Shown: positions 53,342-63,947 of the stretch, in pieces
How the letters are laid out: each line of letters starts with the position of its first letter
How positions within the stretch are numbered: position 1 is the stretch's first letter
NCBI RefSeq assembly: GCF_002953715.1
Contig: NZ_CP025012.1
Coordinates: 1,116,001-1,180,000, forward strand
Length of the DNA stretch: 64,000 bases
Source: Rhizobium leguminosarum
GTDB lineage: Bacteria; Pseudomonadota; Alphaproteobacteria; Rhizobiales; Rhizobiaceae
Reading direction: 5' to 3'
The notes under the pieces: generated by a model
What the model was told of the DNA's origin: nothing
The model's database searches: none
The model's input: the letters and a program-made list of their open reading frames with translations, nothing else
Translations under genes and position numbers: made by a program

Positions 53342-55351
53342 TTACAGATGCTGGCCGGACATGCGCTTGCGATGCAGTTCTTCGGCATTCGGCAGTACAT
53401 CCTTCGGCAGGCCGAAAATCTGGCCAGGGCGGATGCGATCGGGATTGATGATCTTGTCCTCGTTGGCGATGTAGATTGTCGTGTAACGAACGCCGAGGCC
53501 ATAGGTGCGGCGCGAGATCTGCCACAGCGTGTCGCCGCGGCGAATGATGACCGCCGCGTTGTTCGCCGTCAGCGGCGCCTGTTCGATCGTCTTCGGCTGG
53601 CTGCTTCCGACATCGTTTGCAGATGGCGCTGCCGGCGCGGGTGCGGCGGTGAGTTCGGCGATCATCCCGCCCAGTCTTTCGAGCGCGGCGCCGACGGATT
53701 TTGCATCCTTAGGCAGGCCCTGCAGCAGCTTCAGCGCATTGCCGGCGATCTGCGAGGACGAGCCGGACGTTTGCTTGAAGGCGTCCGACGCATCGGCCGC
53801 CGGGCGGAAGTCGGCGACGGAGCGCAACGCGAATTCCGTTGCCGAGCGCGCCGCCGCAAGCTGTTCGGCGCCTGGCAGTTTGCCATCGGCAAACAGTCCC
53901 TTCAGCAGGCCATAGGCCTTGCCGGCCTCGGCCTTGAGTTTGCTGAGCTCGCCTTCGTCGAGCGGCACCATCGCGGAAGCGTCGTTCGCGTCGGCGGGGA
54001 CCGATTGCGCGGCGACCCTCACCTGATCGCCGGCCGGGCGATTGAAATTCACCGCCGCACGCACAATCACCTTGCCTGCGGGATCAACGACATCGACGCG
54101 GATCTTGTGGTCGCCGACCGAAAGCGCCACCACACCGTCGATGACGAAATGCCCGTCGGAGCCGGCGGTATCCTGGCCGACGAGGCTGTCGTCGGCATAA
54201 CCGATGACCTTGGCATTGGAGCGCGTCGTACCGGCGATGAAGATCTTGTTGCCCTCGATTTCGACGGCATTGACCATCACATCGGGCACATTCGTCTTAT
54301 CCGGTGCCGTAGCTGCGCCGCCAGAGGAGGTGTCGGTGAGGTTCGGCGTCTGCAGCGCCAGTTCGCCGGTTGGTGCAGGTGTTGCGGCAGCCGAGCTTTC
54401 CCCCGTTGCCGGCTTGTCCGCAGGCGGCGCCATCGGATTGGAGGCATCGGCAACTTCGGTTCCGGCCTTCGGCGCGGTGATGATGCGGCTCGCCGCCCCG
54501 GGTTTGGAGACCATGGCGAGCAGATTGGCGCCATTACCGTCCTTCGGCACGGAAATCGTCGCGACTTCTTCGGAAAGCATGCTCTTGCCGTCCTTGCCCG
54601 TGAACTTGAGCACGAGCTGGTGGTCGCCCGCCGGAAGCGGATCGTCGAGGACGGCGGCGAAATCGCCGCTCGCATCGACATTGGCCGTCGTCACCACCTT
54701 TTCGCCGTCGAGCACCTCGAGCTTGCCGTTCGGTTCGGCGGAGCCGGCAATCACCGTCGAGCCGTCGGGCTCAACGCGCAATACGTCGAAGGCCGGAAGT
54801 TTCGGGCCGGTGTTCTCCGCTGCCGTGTTCGCCGCAGGCTCCGGCGCACCCGTCAGCGCAACCTCGGCCTTGGCGAGCGCGACAAGCGCATCGGCGATAT
54901 TCTCGGGCAGCGACTGGACGATGGCGAGCGCTTTCGCGCCGCCGTCCTTGGCTTTGGCGGCAAGGGTCTGGGTCGCGGGATCGAGGCCCTCGGGAATTGC
55001 AAAATCGGCAAGTGCGGTCAGCGCGCTGACGGCCTTGGTCTTGGCGGCGGTGAAGACATCGATGGCAGGGCCCTTGCCGTCAGCAAACAGCGCCTTGAGC
55101 TCGCTGAGCGATACGCCGGCATCGGCCGAAAGGCGACCCACCTGGTCGGCGACCGCAGCCGAGTCGGCCACAGCGGAGCGCGATGTCTTTGCGGCCTCGT
55201 TAACCGTGTTCTTGAGCTCCGTGCTCGCCTGGTTGATGGCGTCGCCGACCTTGGTTGCATCGCCACCGATACGCGGCATGACGAAAAACACCATCAGTAG
55301 GATTGCGATTACGAGCACTGCAAGGGCCAGCAAGCCGGCACGGTTCTTCAT
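53342..55351 (-). CDS. membrane-anchored LysM protein with duplicated module
   Basis: A 669-residue envelope protein: one N-terminal membrane helix (LLALAVLVIAILLMVFFV), helical module A (about 84-168), a Pro/Ala-rich linker, two or three Ig-like beta domains (about 185-460, with GSAEPNGKLEVLDGEK and GTTRSNAKVIGYADDS repeats), helical module B (about 475-570) and a LysM domain (about 600-655, RRGDTLWQISRRTYG). LysM binds peptidoglycan. Modules A and B resemble each other (LFADGK, then ALADF/SVADF, then QSLP/QGLP). Function unknown. Confidence 0.85.
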   Translation of the reverse strand: MKNRAGLLALAVLVIAILLMVFFVMPRIGGDATKVGDAINQASTELKNTVNEAAKTSRSAVADSAAVADQVGRLSADAGVSLSELKALFADGKGPAIDVFTAAKTKAVSALTALADFAIPEGLDPATQTLAAKAKDGGAKALAIVQSLPENIADALVALAKAEVALTGAPEPAANTAAENTGPKLPAFDVLRVEPDGSTVIAGSAEPNGKLEVLDGEKVVTTANVDASGDFAAVLDDPLPAGDHQLVLKFTGKDGKSMLSEEVATISVPKDGNGANLLAMVSKPGAASRIITAPKAGTEVADASNPMAPPADKPATGESSAAATPAPTGELALQTPNLTDTSSGGAATAPDKTNVPDVMVNAVEIEGNKIFIAGTTRSNAKVIGYADDSLVGQDTAGSDGHFVIDGVVALSVGDHKIRVDVVDPAGKVIVRAAVNFNRPAGDQVRVAAQSVPADANDASAMVPLDEGELSKLKAEAGKAYGLLKGLFADGKLPGAEQLAAARSATEFALRSVADFRPAADASDAFKQTSGSSSQIAGNALKLLQGLPKDAKSVGAALERLGGMIAELTAAPAPAAPSANDVGSSQPKTIEQAPLTANNAAVIIRRGDTLWQISRRTYGLGVRYTTIYIANEDKIINPDRIRPGQIFGLPKDVLPNAEELHRKRMSGQHL

Positions 55352-55508
55352 CATTATGTCTCCCAGAGCGGCAATTTGCCGTAGTAACCGAAATTGCTAG
55401 CGATTCCCGTTGCTTTTCACAAGCATTCAAAGCAATTAGGCAAGCTAGGCACGCTGCTTTTCAGTCAATTTTCTTGACTGCATTGAAATGGAATAGTTGT
55501 TTGCCTCT

Positions 55509-56132
55509 ATGACCGAACAATCTGTATCGATTCGATCCATCTGCGTTTACTGCGGCTCAAGGCCGGGACGCGATCCTTCCCACATGGCGGCCGGGCGTGC
55601 TCTCGGAAGAGAGATCGCCGAATACGGCCTGCGCCTCGTCTATGGCGGGGGTACCAAAGGCATCATGGGCGCGGTTGCAAGCGGGGTGCTTTCAGGCGGC
55701 GGTCAGGTCACGGGCATCATTCCCGAATTCCTGATCGATATGGAAGCGACTCGCCATTCGCTCGGTCAGCTCAACGAACTCATTGTAACCCCTGACATGC
55801 ATGCGCGCAAACACACCATGTTCGAGCGCTCCGATGCCTTCGTCGCGCTGCCCGGCGGCATCGGCACGCTGGAGGAGATCGTCGAGATCATGACCTGGGC
55901 GCAGCTCGGCCGCCACGAGAAGCCGATGGTCTTTGCCAACGTCAACGGGTTCTGGGATCCGATGATGGAACTGATGCGCCATATGACCGAAGAAGGCTTC
56001 CTGCACACCGCCCACCGGGTGCAGCCACTCGTCGTCGACGAGATCCCGGGCATCATTCCGGCGATCATGGCGCAGGCAGCCCAACTCGCTGCCGATCGTA
56101 ACGGCGAGGACGAGGTGATTTCGAAGATGTAG
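55509..56132 (+). CDS. LOG-family cytokinin-activating phosphoribohydrolase
   Basis: A 207-residue Rossmann-like protein (TIGR00730). It begins with SICVYCGSRPGRDPSH, has LVYGGGTKGIMGAVA near residue 47, and the family motif LPGGIGTLEEIVE near 115-127. Such enzymes release free bases from nucleoside 5'-monophosphates; the plant homologue frees active cytokinins, and bacterial ones may act on AMP. The ATG at 55509 is used; a TTG 12 bases earlier is also open. No good ribosome site is visible. Confidence 0.9.
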   Translation: MTEQSVSIRSICVYCGSRPGRDPSHMAAGRALGREIAEYGLRLVYGGGTKGIMGAVASGVLSGGGQVTGIIPEFLIDMEATRHSLGQLNELIVTPDMHARKHTMFERSDAFVALPGGIGTLEEIVEIMTWAQLGRHEKPMVFANVNGFWDPMMELMRHMTEEGFLHTAHRVQPLVVDEIPGIIPAIMAQAAQLAADRNGEDEVISKM

Positions 56133-56149
56133 GCGGGGGCGCCTTTGGA

Positions 56150-56187
56150 GCGGTTCGGCTTTCACATTTGCTGGAATTGCTAGCGCC
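56150..56187. repeat. partial mosaic repeat
   Basis: GAGCGGTTCGGCTTTCACAT then TTGCTGGAATTGCTAGCG: in reverse complement this gives GCAATTCCAGCAAA, the left arm of the repeats at 7793 and 50365. It overlaps the end of the RarD gene. Confidence 0.5.
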
Positions 56188-57106
56188 CGCGGCTTCCCTT
56201 CAGCATCGACCAGCTATAGAGGAACAGCCCCGCCCAGATCAGCGGGAACGCGATCATGCGCGCCGTTCCGAATGGCTCGTGGAAGACGAAGACCGCGATC
56301 AGGAAGATCATCGTCGGCGCGATATACTGCATGATACCGATCGTCGAGAGCTTCAACAGCTTGGCGCCGTTCGCATAAATCATCAGCGGCACGGCGGTGA
56401 TGACGCCGCAGCCGAGCAGCAGGGTCGTGTCGGCAAGACCGGTGCGATAGAAGTGGCCCTGGCCGCTGCCGAATTCCAGATAGAGGATATAGAGGAGGGC
56501 CGGCCCGCTGAGGATCAGCACCTCGAGGAAGAAGCCCTGGTTCGGCCCGAGTGGCAGCGTCTTGCGCAACAGGGCGTAGAAACCCCAGCTGATCGCCAGC
56601 GTCAGCGCCACCCACGGGATGCCGCCGCTATCCAGCGCGAGAATGGCGACGGCAAGCGCCGCAAGCACGATCGCCGCGATCTGCAGCGGCTGCAGCTTTT
56701 CCTTGAGGAACACCGCGCCGAGGAAGATGCTGAACAGCGGATTGATGAAATAGCCAAGTGCGGCATCGAGCGAATGGCCGGCGCCGATCGCCCAGACATA
56801 GGTGCCCCAGTTGACGGTGATCAGCGAGGCCGTCAGCGCCGCCATCGCCAGCATGCGCGGCGAGCTAAGTGCTGCGCGGATGTCCTGTGTGCGCCCGAGC
56901 ACGATCAGCACGATGCCCGCCAACGGCAGCGACCAGACGATGCGATGCGCGATCACCTCGGCCGGCGAGATATGCGCCACCGCCTTCATGTAGATTGGCA
57001 GGAAGCCCCAGAGCAGATAGGCCGTCAGCGCGAAGGCGAACCCGCGCGGACTGTCTTCGTTCTTAGCCAACGGAACGGATGCATCGGTCGACATCGGTGT
57101 TTCCAT
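56180..57106 (-). CDS. rarD: EamA/RarD-family transporter
   Basis: A 308-residue inner-membrane permease with ten helices, RarD subgroup (FALTAYLLWGFLPIYMKAV at the N-terminus, EVIAHRIVWSLPLAG, then NPLFSIFLGAVFLKEKLQ). The family moves small metabolites or amino-acid-like compounds (drug/metabolite transporter superfamily); the historical link to chloramphenicol is weak. Substrate unknown. It converges on the LOG gene; a short spacer with a partial repeat separates them. Confidence 0.9.
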   Translation of the reverse strand: METPMSTDASVPLAKNEDSPRGFAFALTAYLLWGFLPIYMKAVAHISPAEVIAHRIVWSLPLAGIVLIVLGRTQDIRAALSSPRMLAMAALTASLITVNWGTYVWAIGAGHSLDAALGYFINPLFSIFLGAVFLKEKLQPLQIAAIVLAALAVAILALDSGGIPWVALTLAISWGFYALLRKTLPLGPNQGFFLEVLILSGPALLYILYLEFGSGQGHFYRTGLADTTLLLGCGVITAVPLMIYANGAKLLKLSTIGIMQYIAPTMIFLIAVFVFHEPFGTARMIAFPLIWAGLFLYSWSMLKGSRGR

Positions 57107-57301
57107 CTTTGTTCTTCTTCTGATCCGGCCTAGCTTAAGCGCCGTGAATAGGCCAATTCATTTCGTTGAATGAAGGGTGAGAGGATTTGAAGCAGAAGAC
57201 GAAGCGATGGACGCGAAGATATCCGACGCCCTGTGGTGGAGAGCGGAGTCCGAAGGAAGCGAATGGTATTCGGGCGAGGGCTGGGGTCTCGTCGCCGAGC
57301 C

Positions 57302-57323
57302 GGCGGAATAGGTTTATTCCGCC
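57302..57323. other. perfect hairpin spanning the cimA stop codon
   Basis: GGCGGAATA (57302-57310) and TATTCCGCC (57315-57323) pair perfectly around GGTT. The cimA TAA at 57314-57316 lies inside. There is no T-run, so it is more likely an mRNA 3'-end stabiliser than a terminator. Confidence 0.6.
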
Positions 57324-58927
57324 GCGATCTTGCCCGCCAACTGCCGGTTCTTCATCAGCTTGTAGATGACGGAATCCATCAACGCCTGGAACGAAGCGTC
57401 GATGATGTTCTCCGAGACGCCGACCGTCCACCAGCGCACACCGTCGCTGTCGGTGGATTCGATCAACACGCGGGTGATCGCCTCCGTGCCGCCATTGAGG
57501 ATACGCACCTTGAAATCGGCGAGCACGAGATCGTCGATCTCGTGCTGGTACTTGCCGAAATCCTTCCGTAGCGCGAGGTCGAGCGCGTTGACCGGGCCTT
57601 CGGCATCGGCAACCGACATCAGCGTCTGGCCGTCGATGGTGATCTTGACCACCGCCTCCGAGACGATCTTCACGCGCCCGAGACTGTCGAAGCGGCGCTC
57701 GATCATCACGCGGAAGCCTTCGATGGTGAAGAATTCCGGGATCGTGCCAAGCGTGCGGCGCGCCAGCAGTTCGAAGCTCGCATCCGCGCCCTCATAGGCA
57801 TAGCCGATGGATTCACGTTCCTTGACGATCGAGATCAGCAGGTCGAGCTTCGGATCGTCCTTGGCGACCGCGATGCCGCGCCGTTTCAGCGCATTGATGA
57901 AGTTCGCCTTGCCGCCCTGGTCGGACACCATGACCTTGCGGAAGTTACCGACGGTTTCCGGCGGCACGTGTTCATAGGTCCGCGGGTCCTTGATCAGCGC
58001 CGATGCATGGATGCCGGCCTTGGTGGCGAAGGCGGAAGCGCCGACATAGGGCATCTGGTGGTCGGGCGAGCGGTTGAGCAACTCGTCGAAGGCATGCGAG
58101 AGCCGGGTGAGGTTGAGCAGCCGCTCCTCGTCGATCGCCGTTTCGAAACGTGTGTTGTAGGCACTCTTCAGCGCCAGCGTGGGGATCAGCGTCACCAGAT
58201 TGGCATTGCCGCAGCGCTCGCCGATGCCGTTCAGCGTGCCCTGAATCTGCCTGACACCGGCTTCGACGGCGGCAAGCGAATTGGCGACCGCCTGGCCGGT
58301 GTCGTTATGCGCATGGATGCCAAGACTGTGCCCGGGAACGCCTGAAGCGATCACCGCCTCGACGATCGCCCGCACCTCCGGCGGCTGCGTGCCGCCATTG
58401 GTGTCGCAGAGCACCACCCAGCGCGCGCCGCTCTCATAGGCCGCCTTGGCGCAGGCGAGCGCATAGGCCGGATTGGCTTTGAAGCCGTCGAAGAAATGCT
58501 CGCAATCGACGATCGCCTCCTTGCCCGCGCCAACCGCCGCCTTGACGCTTTCGGCAATGCATTCGAGGTTTTCCTCGTTGGTGCAGCCAAGTGCCACAGC
58601 GACGTGATAATCCCAGCTCTTGGCGACGAAACAGATGGCATCGCTTTTGGCCTGAAGCAGCCCGGCAATGCCGGGATCGTTGGAGACCGAAACGCCCGCC
58701 CGCTTCGTCATGCCGAAGGCGACGAAGCTGGCCTGGCTGGTGCGCTTCTCGCTGAAGAAGGCCGTATCCGTCGGATTGGCGCCGGGATATCCACCCTCGA
58801 CGTAATCGAGGCCGAACTCGTCCAGCATGGCGGCGATCGCAATCTTGTCCTCGACGGAGAAATCGATGCCGGGCGTCTGCTGCCCGTCCCGGAGCGTCGT
58901 GTCGAAGAGGTAGATGCGTTCTTTCAT
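57314..58927 (-). CDS. cimA: citramalate synthase
   Basis: A 537-residue enzyme of the isopropylmalate synthase family, CimA type, condensing pyruvate and acetyl-CoA to (R)-citramalate, a threonine-independent route to 2-oxobutyrate and isoleucine. The catalytic domain opens YLFDTTLRDGQQTPGIDF; metal histidines sit in LGIHAHNDTGQAVANSL near residue 205; a C-terminal LeuA-type regulatory domain (from about 400) should give feedback control. The start at 58927 has GGAGG upstream. Confidence 0.92.
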   Translation of the reverse strand: MKERIYLFDTTLRDGQQTPGIDFSVEDKIAIAAMLDEFGLDYVEGGYPGANPTDTAFFSEKRTSQASFVAFGMTKRAGVSVSNDPGIAGLLQAKSDAICFVAKSWDYHVAVALGCTNEENLECIAESVKAAVGAGKEAIVDCEHFFDGFKANPAYALACAKAAYESGARWVVLCDTNGGTQPPEVRAIVEAVIASGVPGHSLGIHAHNDTGQAVANSLAAVEAGVRQIQGTLNGIGERCGNANLVTLIPTLALKSAYNTRFETAIDEERLLNLTRLSHAFDELLNRSPDHQMPYVGASAFATKAGIHASALIKDPRTYEHVPPETVGNFRKVMVSDQGGKANFINALKRRGIAVAKDDPKLDLLISIVKERESIGYAYEGADASFELLARRTLGTIPEFFTIEGFRVMIERRFDSLGRVKIVSEAVVKITIDGQTLMSVADAEGPVNALDLALRKDFGKYQHEIDDLVLADFKVRILNGGTEAITRVLIESTDSDGVRWWTVGVSENIIDASFQALMDSVIYKLMKNRQLAGKIAAE

Positions 58928-58971
58928 GTCGTTTCCTCCCGCCAAGCGGGTTGTTGTGAAGTGCGGATGCT

Positions 58972-59041
58972 GCCCCTCATCCGGCTGCCGTCGCCTCTCC
59001 CCGTTTTCTGACGGGAAGAGGCTAGGGTGTGGGGCTGCCCC
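58972..59041. repeat. second copy of the CTCATCCGGCTGCCG repeat
   Basis: CCCCTCATCCGGCTGCCGTC followed by GCCTCTCCCC and GGGAAGAGGC matches the left half of the element at 10194-10310, now between cimA and pip. Confidence 0.7.
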
Positions 59042-59052
59042 AATACCAACGA

Positions 59053-60484
<1,432 letters not shown>

Positions 60485-60488
<4 letters not shown>

Positions 60489-60973
60489 GAGCTTTCTCCG
60501 AGGGGCCAGCTTTTCGTGTCGTGGTCGGGGTGCTGATGGTTGCTTGCCGCGATCGCGTTCTCGCGGTCGGGCGTTTCAGGCTCTGGTTCCAGCGGCAGGC
60601 CATCCAGCGCGTGAAACCAGGACATCTTCTGGCTGGTGTTCGATTGCATCACCGGCTTGACCGCATCGGGATCATCAAGCGAGCCGAGCGTGAGGTTGAT
60701 GAAATCAGTCTCCGGAATGTCGTAGAACAGCGGCGTGCCGCAATCGCCGCAGAAGCCGCGCCGCACCAGATCCGAGGACTGAAACCATTTCGGCGTGCCG
60801 CGTGTGAAGGTAAAATCGCTGCGCATCACCCCGGCAAGCGGCATGAAATAGTTGCCGGCTGCCTTCTGGCACATACGGCAATGGCAAAGATGGGGATAGC
60901 CGAGTTCGCCTTTGGCGCGGTAGCGCAACGCTCCGCACTGACACCCGCCGCTTCTGTCTGATTCCGCCGTCAT
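60485..60973 (-). CDS. GFA-family zinc protein (second of three)
   Basis: A 162-residue GFA protein with the same ligand set: [27 protein letters not shown] and [13 protein letters not shown]. The start MTAESDRS at 60973 is preferred over one seven codons earlier because its ATG overlaps the preceding TGA and a GGAG lies five bases upstream. The C-terminal HPDHDTKSWP matches its neighbours. It probably arose by tandem duplication; the paralogues have since diverged in the central region. Confidence 0.88.
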
Positions 60974-61446
60974 CCGAGCTCCTTCGGTGGCCATGTCTGC
61001 GTCTCATGATCGGGATGCTGGCAGGAGACGAGCTCGAGCAGGAAGGGGGCGGCTTGTGCATCCTCCTCCGTCCGGTGGCCCGGCAATTCGTGCAGATGAT
61101 CGACGAAACCGATCTTGTCCTCGATGCCGAATTGGATCACCGGCGGAAACGCCGAAGGGTCGTCAAACGCGCCGGCGGCAATCGCCATTCCATCCGGCGC
61201 CTCGTAGGTCAGTGGCGTGCCGCAATCGCCGCAGAAGCCACGCTCGACGAAATTGGAAGAGCGGAATCTTTTCCGCTCTCCGCGTGTCCATTCGAAATCG
61301 GCGCCGCGCACCGAGACCAGCGGCGCATAATAGGCACCGAACGCCTTCTGACACATGCGGCAATGACAGATCGACGAATCCTTGATGTCGCCGCTGACGC
61401 GGAAACGGATCGCTCCGCATTGGCATCCGCCGGTATAGGTCGTCAT
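60970..61446 (-). CDS. GFA-family zinc protein (first of three)
   Basis: A 158-residue GFA protein directly after cys[11 protein letters not shown] near residue 6, [14 protein letters not shown] near 28-41, [13 protein letters not shown] near 70-82, and tail [10 protein letters not shown]. Its ATG (61446) overlaps the cysS stop (ATGA), so it is translationally coupled to cysteinyl-tRNA synthetase. An earlier start at 61461 would lie inside cysS. Function inferred only from the family. Confidence 0.88.
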   Translation of the reverse strand: MTTYTGGCQCGAIRFRVSGDIKDSSICHCRMCQKAFGAYYAPLVSVRGADFEWTRGERKRFRSSNFVERGFCGDCGTPLTYEAPDGMAIAAGAFDDPSAFPPVIQFGIEDKIGFVDHLHELPGHRTEEDAQAAPFLLELVSCQHPDHETQTWPPKELG

Positions 61447-62834
61447 CTCTTGACCTCCCACGTCGTCACGCGCTCGCCGGTCACCGGATCCTTGCCGTCC
61501 TTCAACTGGATACCCTTGGCCGTCAGCTCGTCGCGGATCTTGTCGGCCTCAGTGAAGTTTTTCGCCTTCAGCATTTCGAGACGCATTGCGATCAGCGCAT
61601 CGATTGCCGATGCGACGGCTTCGTCGATCTCCATCTTCTTCGGCAGCAGGCCCAGAAGGTCGGCCGTTGCGGCAAAAGTGGCGCCCACGGCAGGATCCGT
61701 GTGGGCAGCTTGCGCCAACGCATGCAATGCCTGCACCGCCGCCACCGTATTGAGGTCGTCCGAAAGCGCGTTCAGCACGCTTTCATCGGGCGCCGCATCG
61801 CCGGCATCTGTTGCCGGCCATTTGGCGAGCAGACGTTCGGCCTCTTCCAGTCGCTTGATCGAGAAATCGATCGGCTCGCGGTAATGCGTCATCAGCATGG
61901 CAAGGCGCAACACCTCGCCCGGCCATTTGCGGCCGCCGAAGGTTTCCGTGTGCAGCAACTCGTGGATTGTGACGAAATTGCCTTCGGATTTCGACATCTT
62001 GCGGCCTTCGACCTGCAGGAAGCCGTTATGCATCCAGACATTCGCCATCACCTCGGTACCGTGGGCGCAGCGCGACTGGGCGATCTCGTTTTCATGATGC
62101 GGGAAGATCAGGTCCAGCCCGCCGCCGTGAATGTCGAAGACATCGCCGAGATAACGCTTGCTCATCGCAGAGCATTCGATGTGCCATCCGGGCCGGCCGC
62201 GGCCCCAAGGGCTGTCCCAGCCGGGCTCGTTGTGGCTCGACAGCTTCCAGAGCACGAAATCGCCAGGATTCTTCTTGTGTGCGTCGACGGCGATGCGGGC
62301 GCCGGCCTGCTGTTCGTCGAGCGGGCGCTTCGAAAGCTGACCGTAATCCGCCATGGATTTGGTGTCGAACAGCACTTCGCCCGATGCGACATAGGCATGA
62401 CCGTTGCCGATCAGCTTCTCGATGATCTCGGTCATCTCAACGATATTGTCGGTGGCGCGCGGCTCGAAGTCCGGCTCCAGGCAGCCGAGGTCGGCGACAT
62501 CGGCGTGAAATTGGGTCTCGGTCTTTTCCGTTACCGCGCGGATCGCGTCGTTGAGCGGCAGGCCCGGATGGTCCCGAAGCGCCCGCGCATTGATCTTGTC
62601 GTCGACGTCGGTGATGTTGCGGGCATAAGTGACGTGGTCTTCGCCATAGACATGGCGCAGCAGCCGGAACAGCACGTCGAAGACGATGACCGGCCGGGCA
62701 TTGCCGATATGAGCGAAGTCATAGACGGTCGGGCCGCAGACATACATGCGGACATTGTTGGGATCGATCGGCGAAAAGACCGATTTTTCCCGTGTCAGCG
62801 TGTTGTACAGCTTCAGTTCCGGCGTCGCGTCCAT
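61443..62834 (-). CDS. cysS: cysteinyl-tRNA synthetase
   Basis: A 463-residue class I synthetase that charges tRNA-Cys. Motifs: zinc cysteine and HIGH-type signature in [17 protein letters not shown] near residues 30-46, WHIECSAM near 212, and KMSKS in [11 protein letters not shown] near 270, with the C-terminal anticodon-binding domain. It heads the chain cysS-GFA-GFA-GFA-pip, every junction being a 4-base ATGA overlap. The promoter must lie in the 354-base region upstream. Confidence 0.96.
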   Translation of the reverse strand: MDATPELKLYNTLTREKSVFSPIDPNNVRMYVCGPTVYDFAHIGNARPVIVFDVLFRLLRHVYGEDHVTYARNITDVDDKINARALRDHPGLPLNDAIRAVTEKTETQFHADVADLGCLEPDFEPRATDNIVEMTEIIEKLIGNGHAYVASGEVLFDTKSMADYGQLSKRPLDEQQAGARIAVDAHKKNPGDFVLWKLSSHNEPGWDSPWGRGRPGWHIECSAMSKRYLGDVFDIHGGGLDLIFPHHENEIAQSRCAHGTEVMANVWMHNGFLQVEGRKMSKSEGNFVTIHELLHTETFGGRKWPGEVLRLAMLMTHYREPIDFSIKRLEEAERLLAKWPATDAGDAAPDESVLNALSDDLNTVAAVQALHALAQAAHTDPAVGATFAATADLLGLLPKKMEIDEAVASAIDALIAMRLEMLKAKNFTEADKIRDELTAKGIQLKDGKDPVTGERVTTWEVKR

Positions 62835-63188
62835 TTTACTCTCCCAAATGCACGATCAGAAAAATATCGCGACCGGCGGACCGGGGCGTTTCGCATCTTG
62901 ACTATTTGGGAGACGAAAACGGCCGGGCCAGCGCTCGCGCTAGCGAATAATTTTCCGGCAGATAATGCAGATAACCGTTTTCATGGCGGGTTTTATGGCC
63001 CGGTTCGCGCTTCCGGTCAAGGGGGCGAAGAGCGATCCAGCGGCAACAGGATCCATCCATCCGATGAATCGATCGCAGCCGCGACATCTGGTGAAACCAG
63101 TTGGCGCGCCCTTGAAATTCGCCCGCCATTCTCGCGGCGCAAATCTCGCATAGCCGGTTGAGAAGCTGTTGTTAATAGGGAGGAAGGG
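62835..63188. other. divergent intergenic region
   Basis: It holds the promoters of the cysS chain (left) and the muramidase gene (right). No gene, repeat or clear terminator was found; GGGAGGAAGGG just before 63189 is the muramidase ribosome binding site. Confidence 0.45.
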
Positions 63189-63938
63189 ATGCGGAGACCG
63201 GCTCGATCGACGATCGGAGCGACCGCAATGCTGGTGGTCGCATTCGCTGCATATTTCGCATACGATTTCGGAATGCTTCGCTTCAACAATCCTTCCTTAA
63301 GCAGCTATCCGATCCAAGGCATCGATGTCAGCCATCACCAAGGTGATATCGATTGGAAGGTGGTTGCCTCGCAGGCGAATGTCCGCTTCGCCTTCATGAA
63401 GGCGACCGAAGGTGGAGATCATCGGGATTCCAAATTCGCCGACAACTGGCAGCGCGCCGGAGATGCTGGATTGGTCAGGGGCGCTTATCATTTCTTCACC
63501 TTCTGCCGACCGGGCAAGGATCAGGCGCAGAACGTCCTGGCGACCGTGCCGAAGGAACAGGGAACTCTGCCCATCGCCATCGATCTGGAGTTTGTCGGCA
63601 ATTGTAACAAAATCCCGACGCTCGAGGAAATGGCTGCCGAGGTGAACGCATTCTTCACCGAGCTGAAGGGCACTTTTCCGGAGAAGCCTATTTTCTACGT
63701 CACGCAGGAGTTCTTCGATCAATATCTGAAAGGCAATGAATCGCGCTTTCCCGACCACTATCTGTGGCTGCGTAGTGTATTCAGGGAACCGAGGCAGGAA
63801 GAGTGCAGTCGTTGGTCAATCTGGCAATTTGCCGATAACGGCACCTTGGACGGCATCCAGGGACCGGTTGACCTCAATGCGCTTTGCCCGTCGGAAGCGG
63901 GCCTGGCGCATCTGTTCCCGGCAGTTGCAGCGAACTGA
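63189..63938 (+). CDS. GH25 muramidase, membrane-anchored
   Basis: A 249-residue glycoside hydrolase family 25 protein (Chalaropsis-type lysozyme) that cuts peptidoglycan. An N-terminal signal-anchor (about residues 10-28, STIGATAMLVVAFAAYFAY) is followed by the barrel: QGIDVSHHQGDIDWK near 42-56, FMKATEGGDHRDSKF, GAYHFFTF near 100 and the catalytic acids in PIAIDLEFVGN near 130-140; it ends WQFADNGTLDG. It probably remodels the cell wall in the periplasm. Downstream lies a mosaic repeat. Confidence 0.9.
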   Translation: MRRPARSTIGATAMLVVAFAAYFAYDFGMLRFNNPSLSSYPIQGIDVSHHQGDIDWKVVASQANVRFAFMKATEGGDHRDSKFADNWQRAGDAGLVRGAYHFFTFCRPGKDQAQNVLATVPKEQGTLPIAIDLEFVGNCNKIPTLEEMAAEVNAFFTELKGTFPEKPIFYVTQEFFDQYLKGNESRFPDHYLWLRSVFREPRQEECSRWSIWQFADNGTLDGIQGPVDLNALCPSEAGLAHLFPAVAAN

Positions 63939-63947
63939 GACGTCGAC

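Noticed and set aside
53327..55300. Plus-strand open frame (about 650 codons) opposite the LysM gene
   Set aside because: Arg/Gly-rich shadow translation without signal peptide or domain; the minus-strand product has a membrane helix and LysM domain.
57187..57369. Short Arg/Pro-rich plus-strand frame near the cimA 3' end
   Set aside because: No ribosome site, biased composition, and it overlaps cimA in antisense.
61701..63161. Plus-strand open frame opposite cysS
   Set aside because: Antisense to a class I synthetase with intact HIGH and KMSKS motifs.
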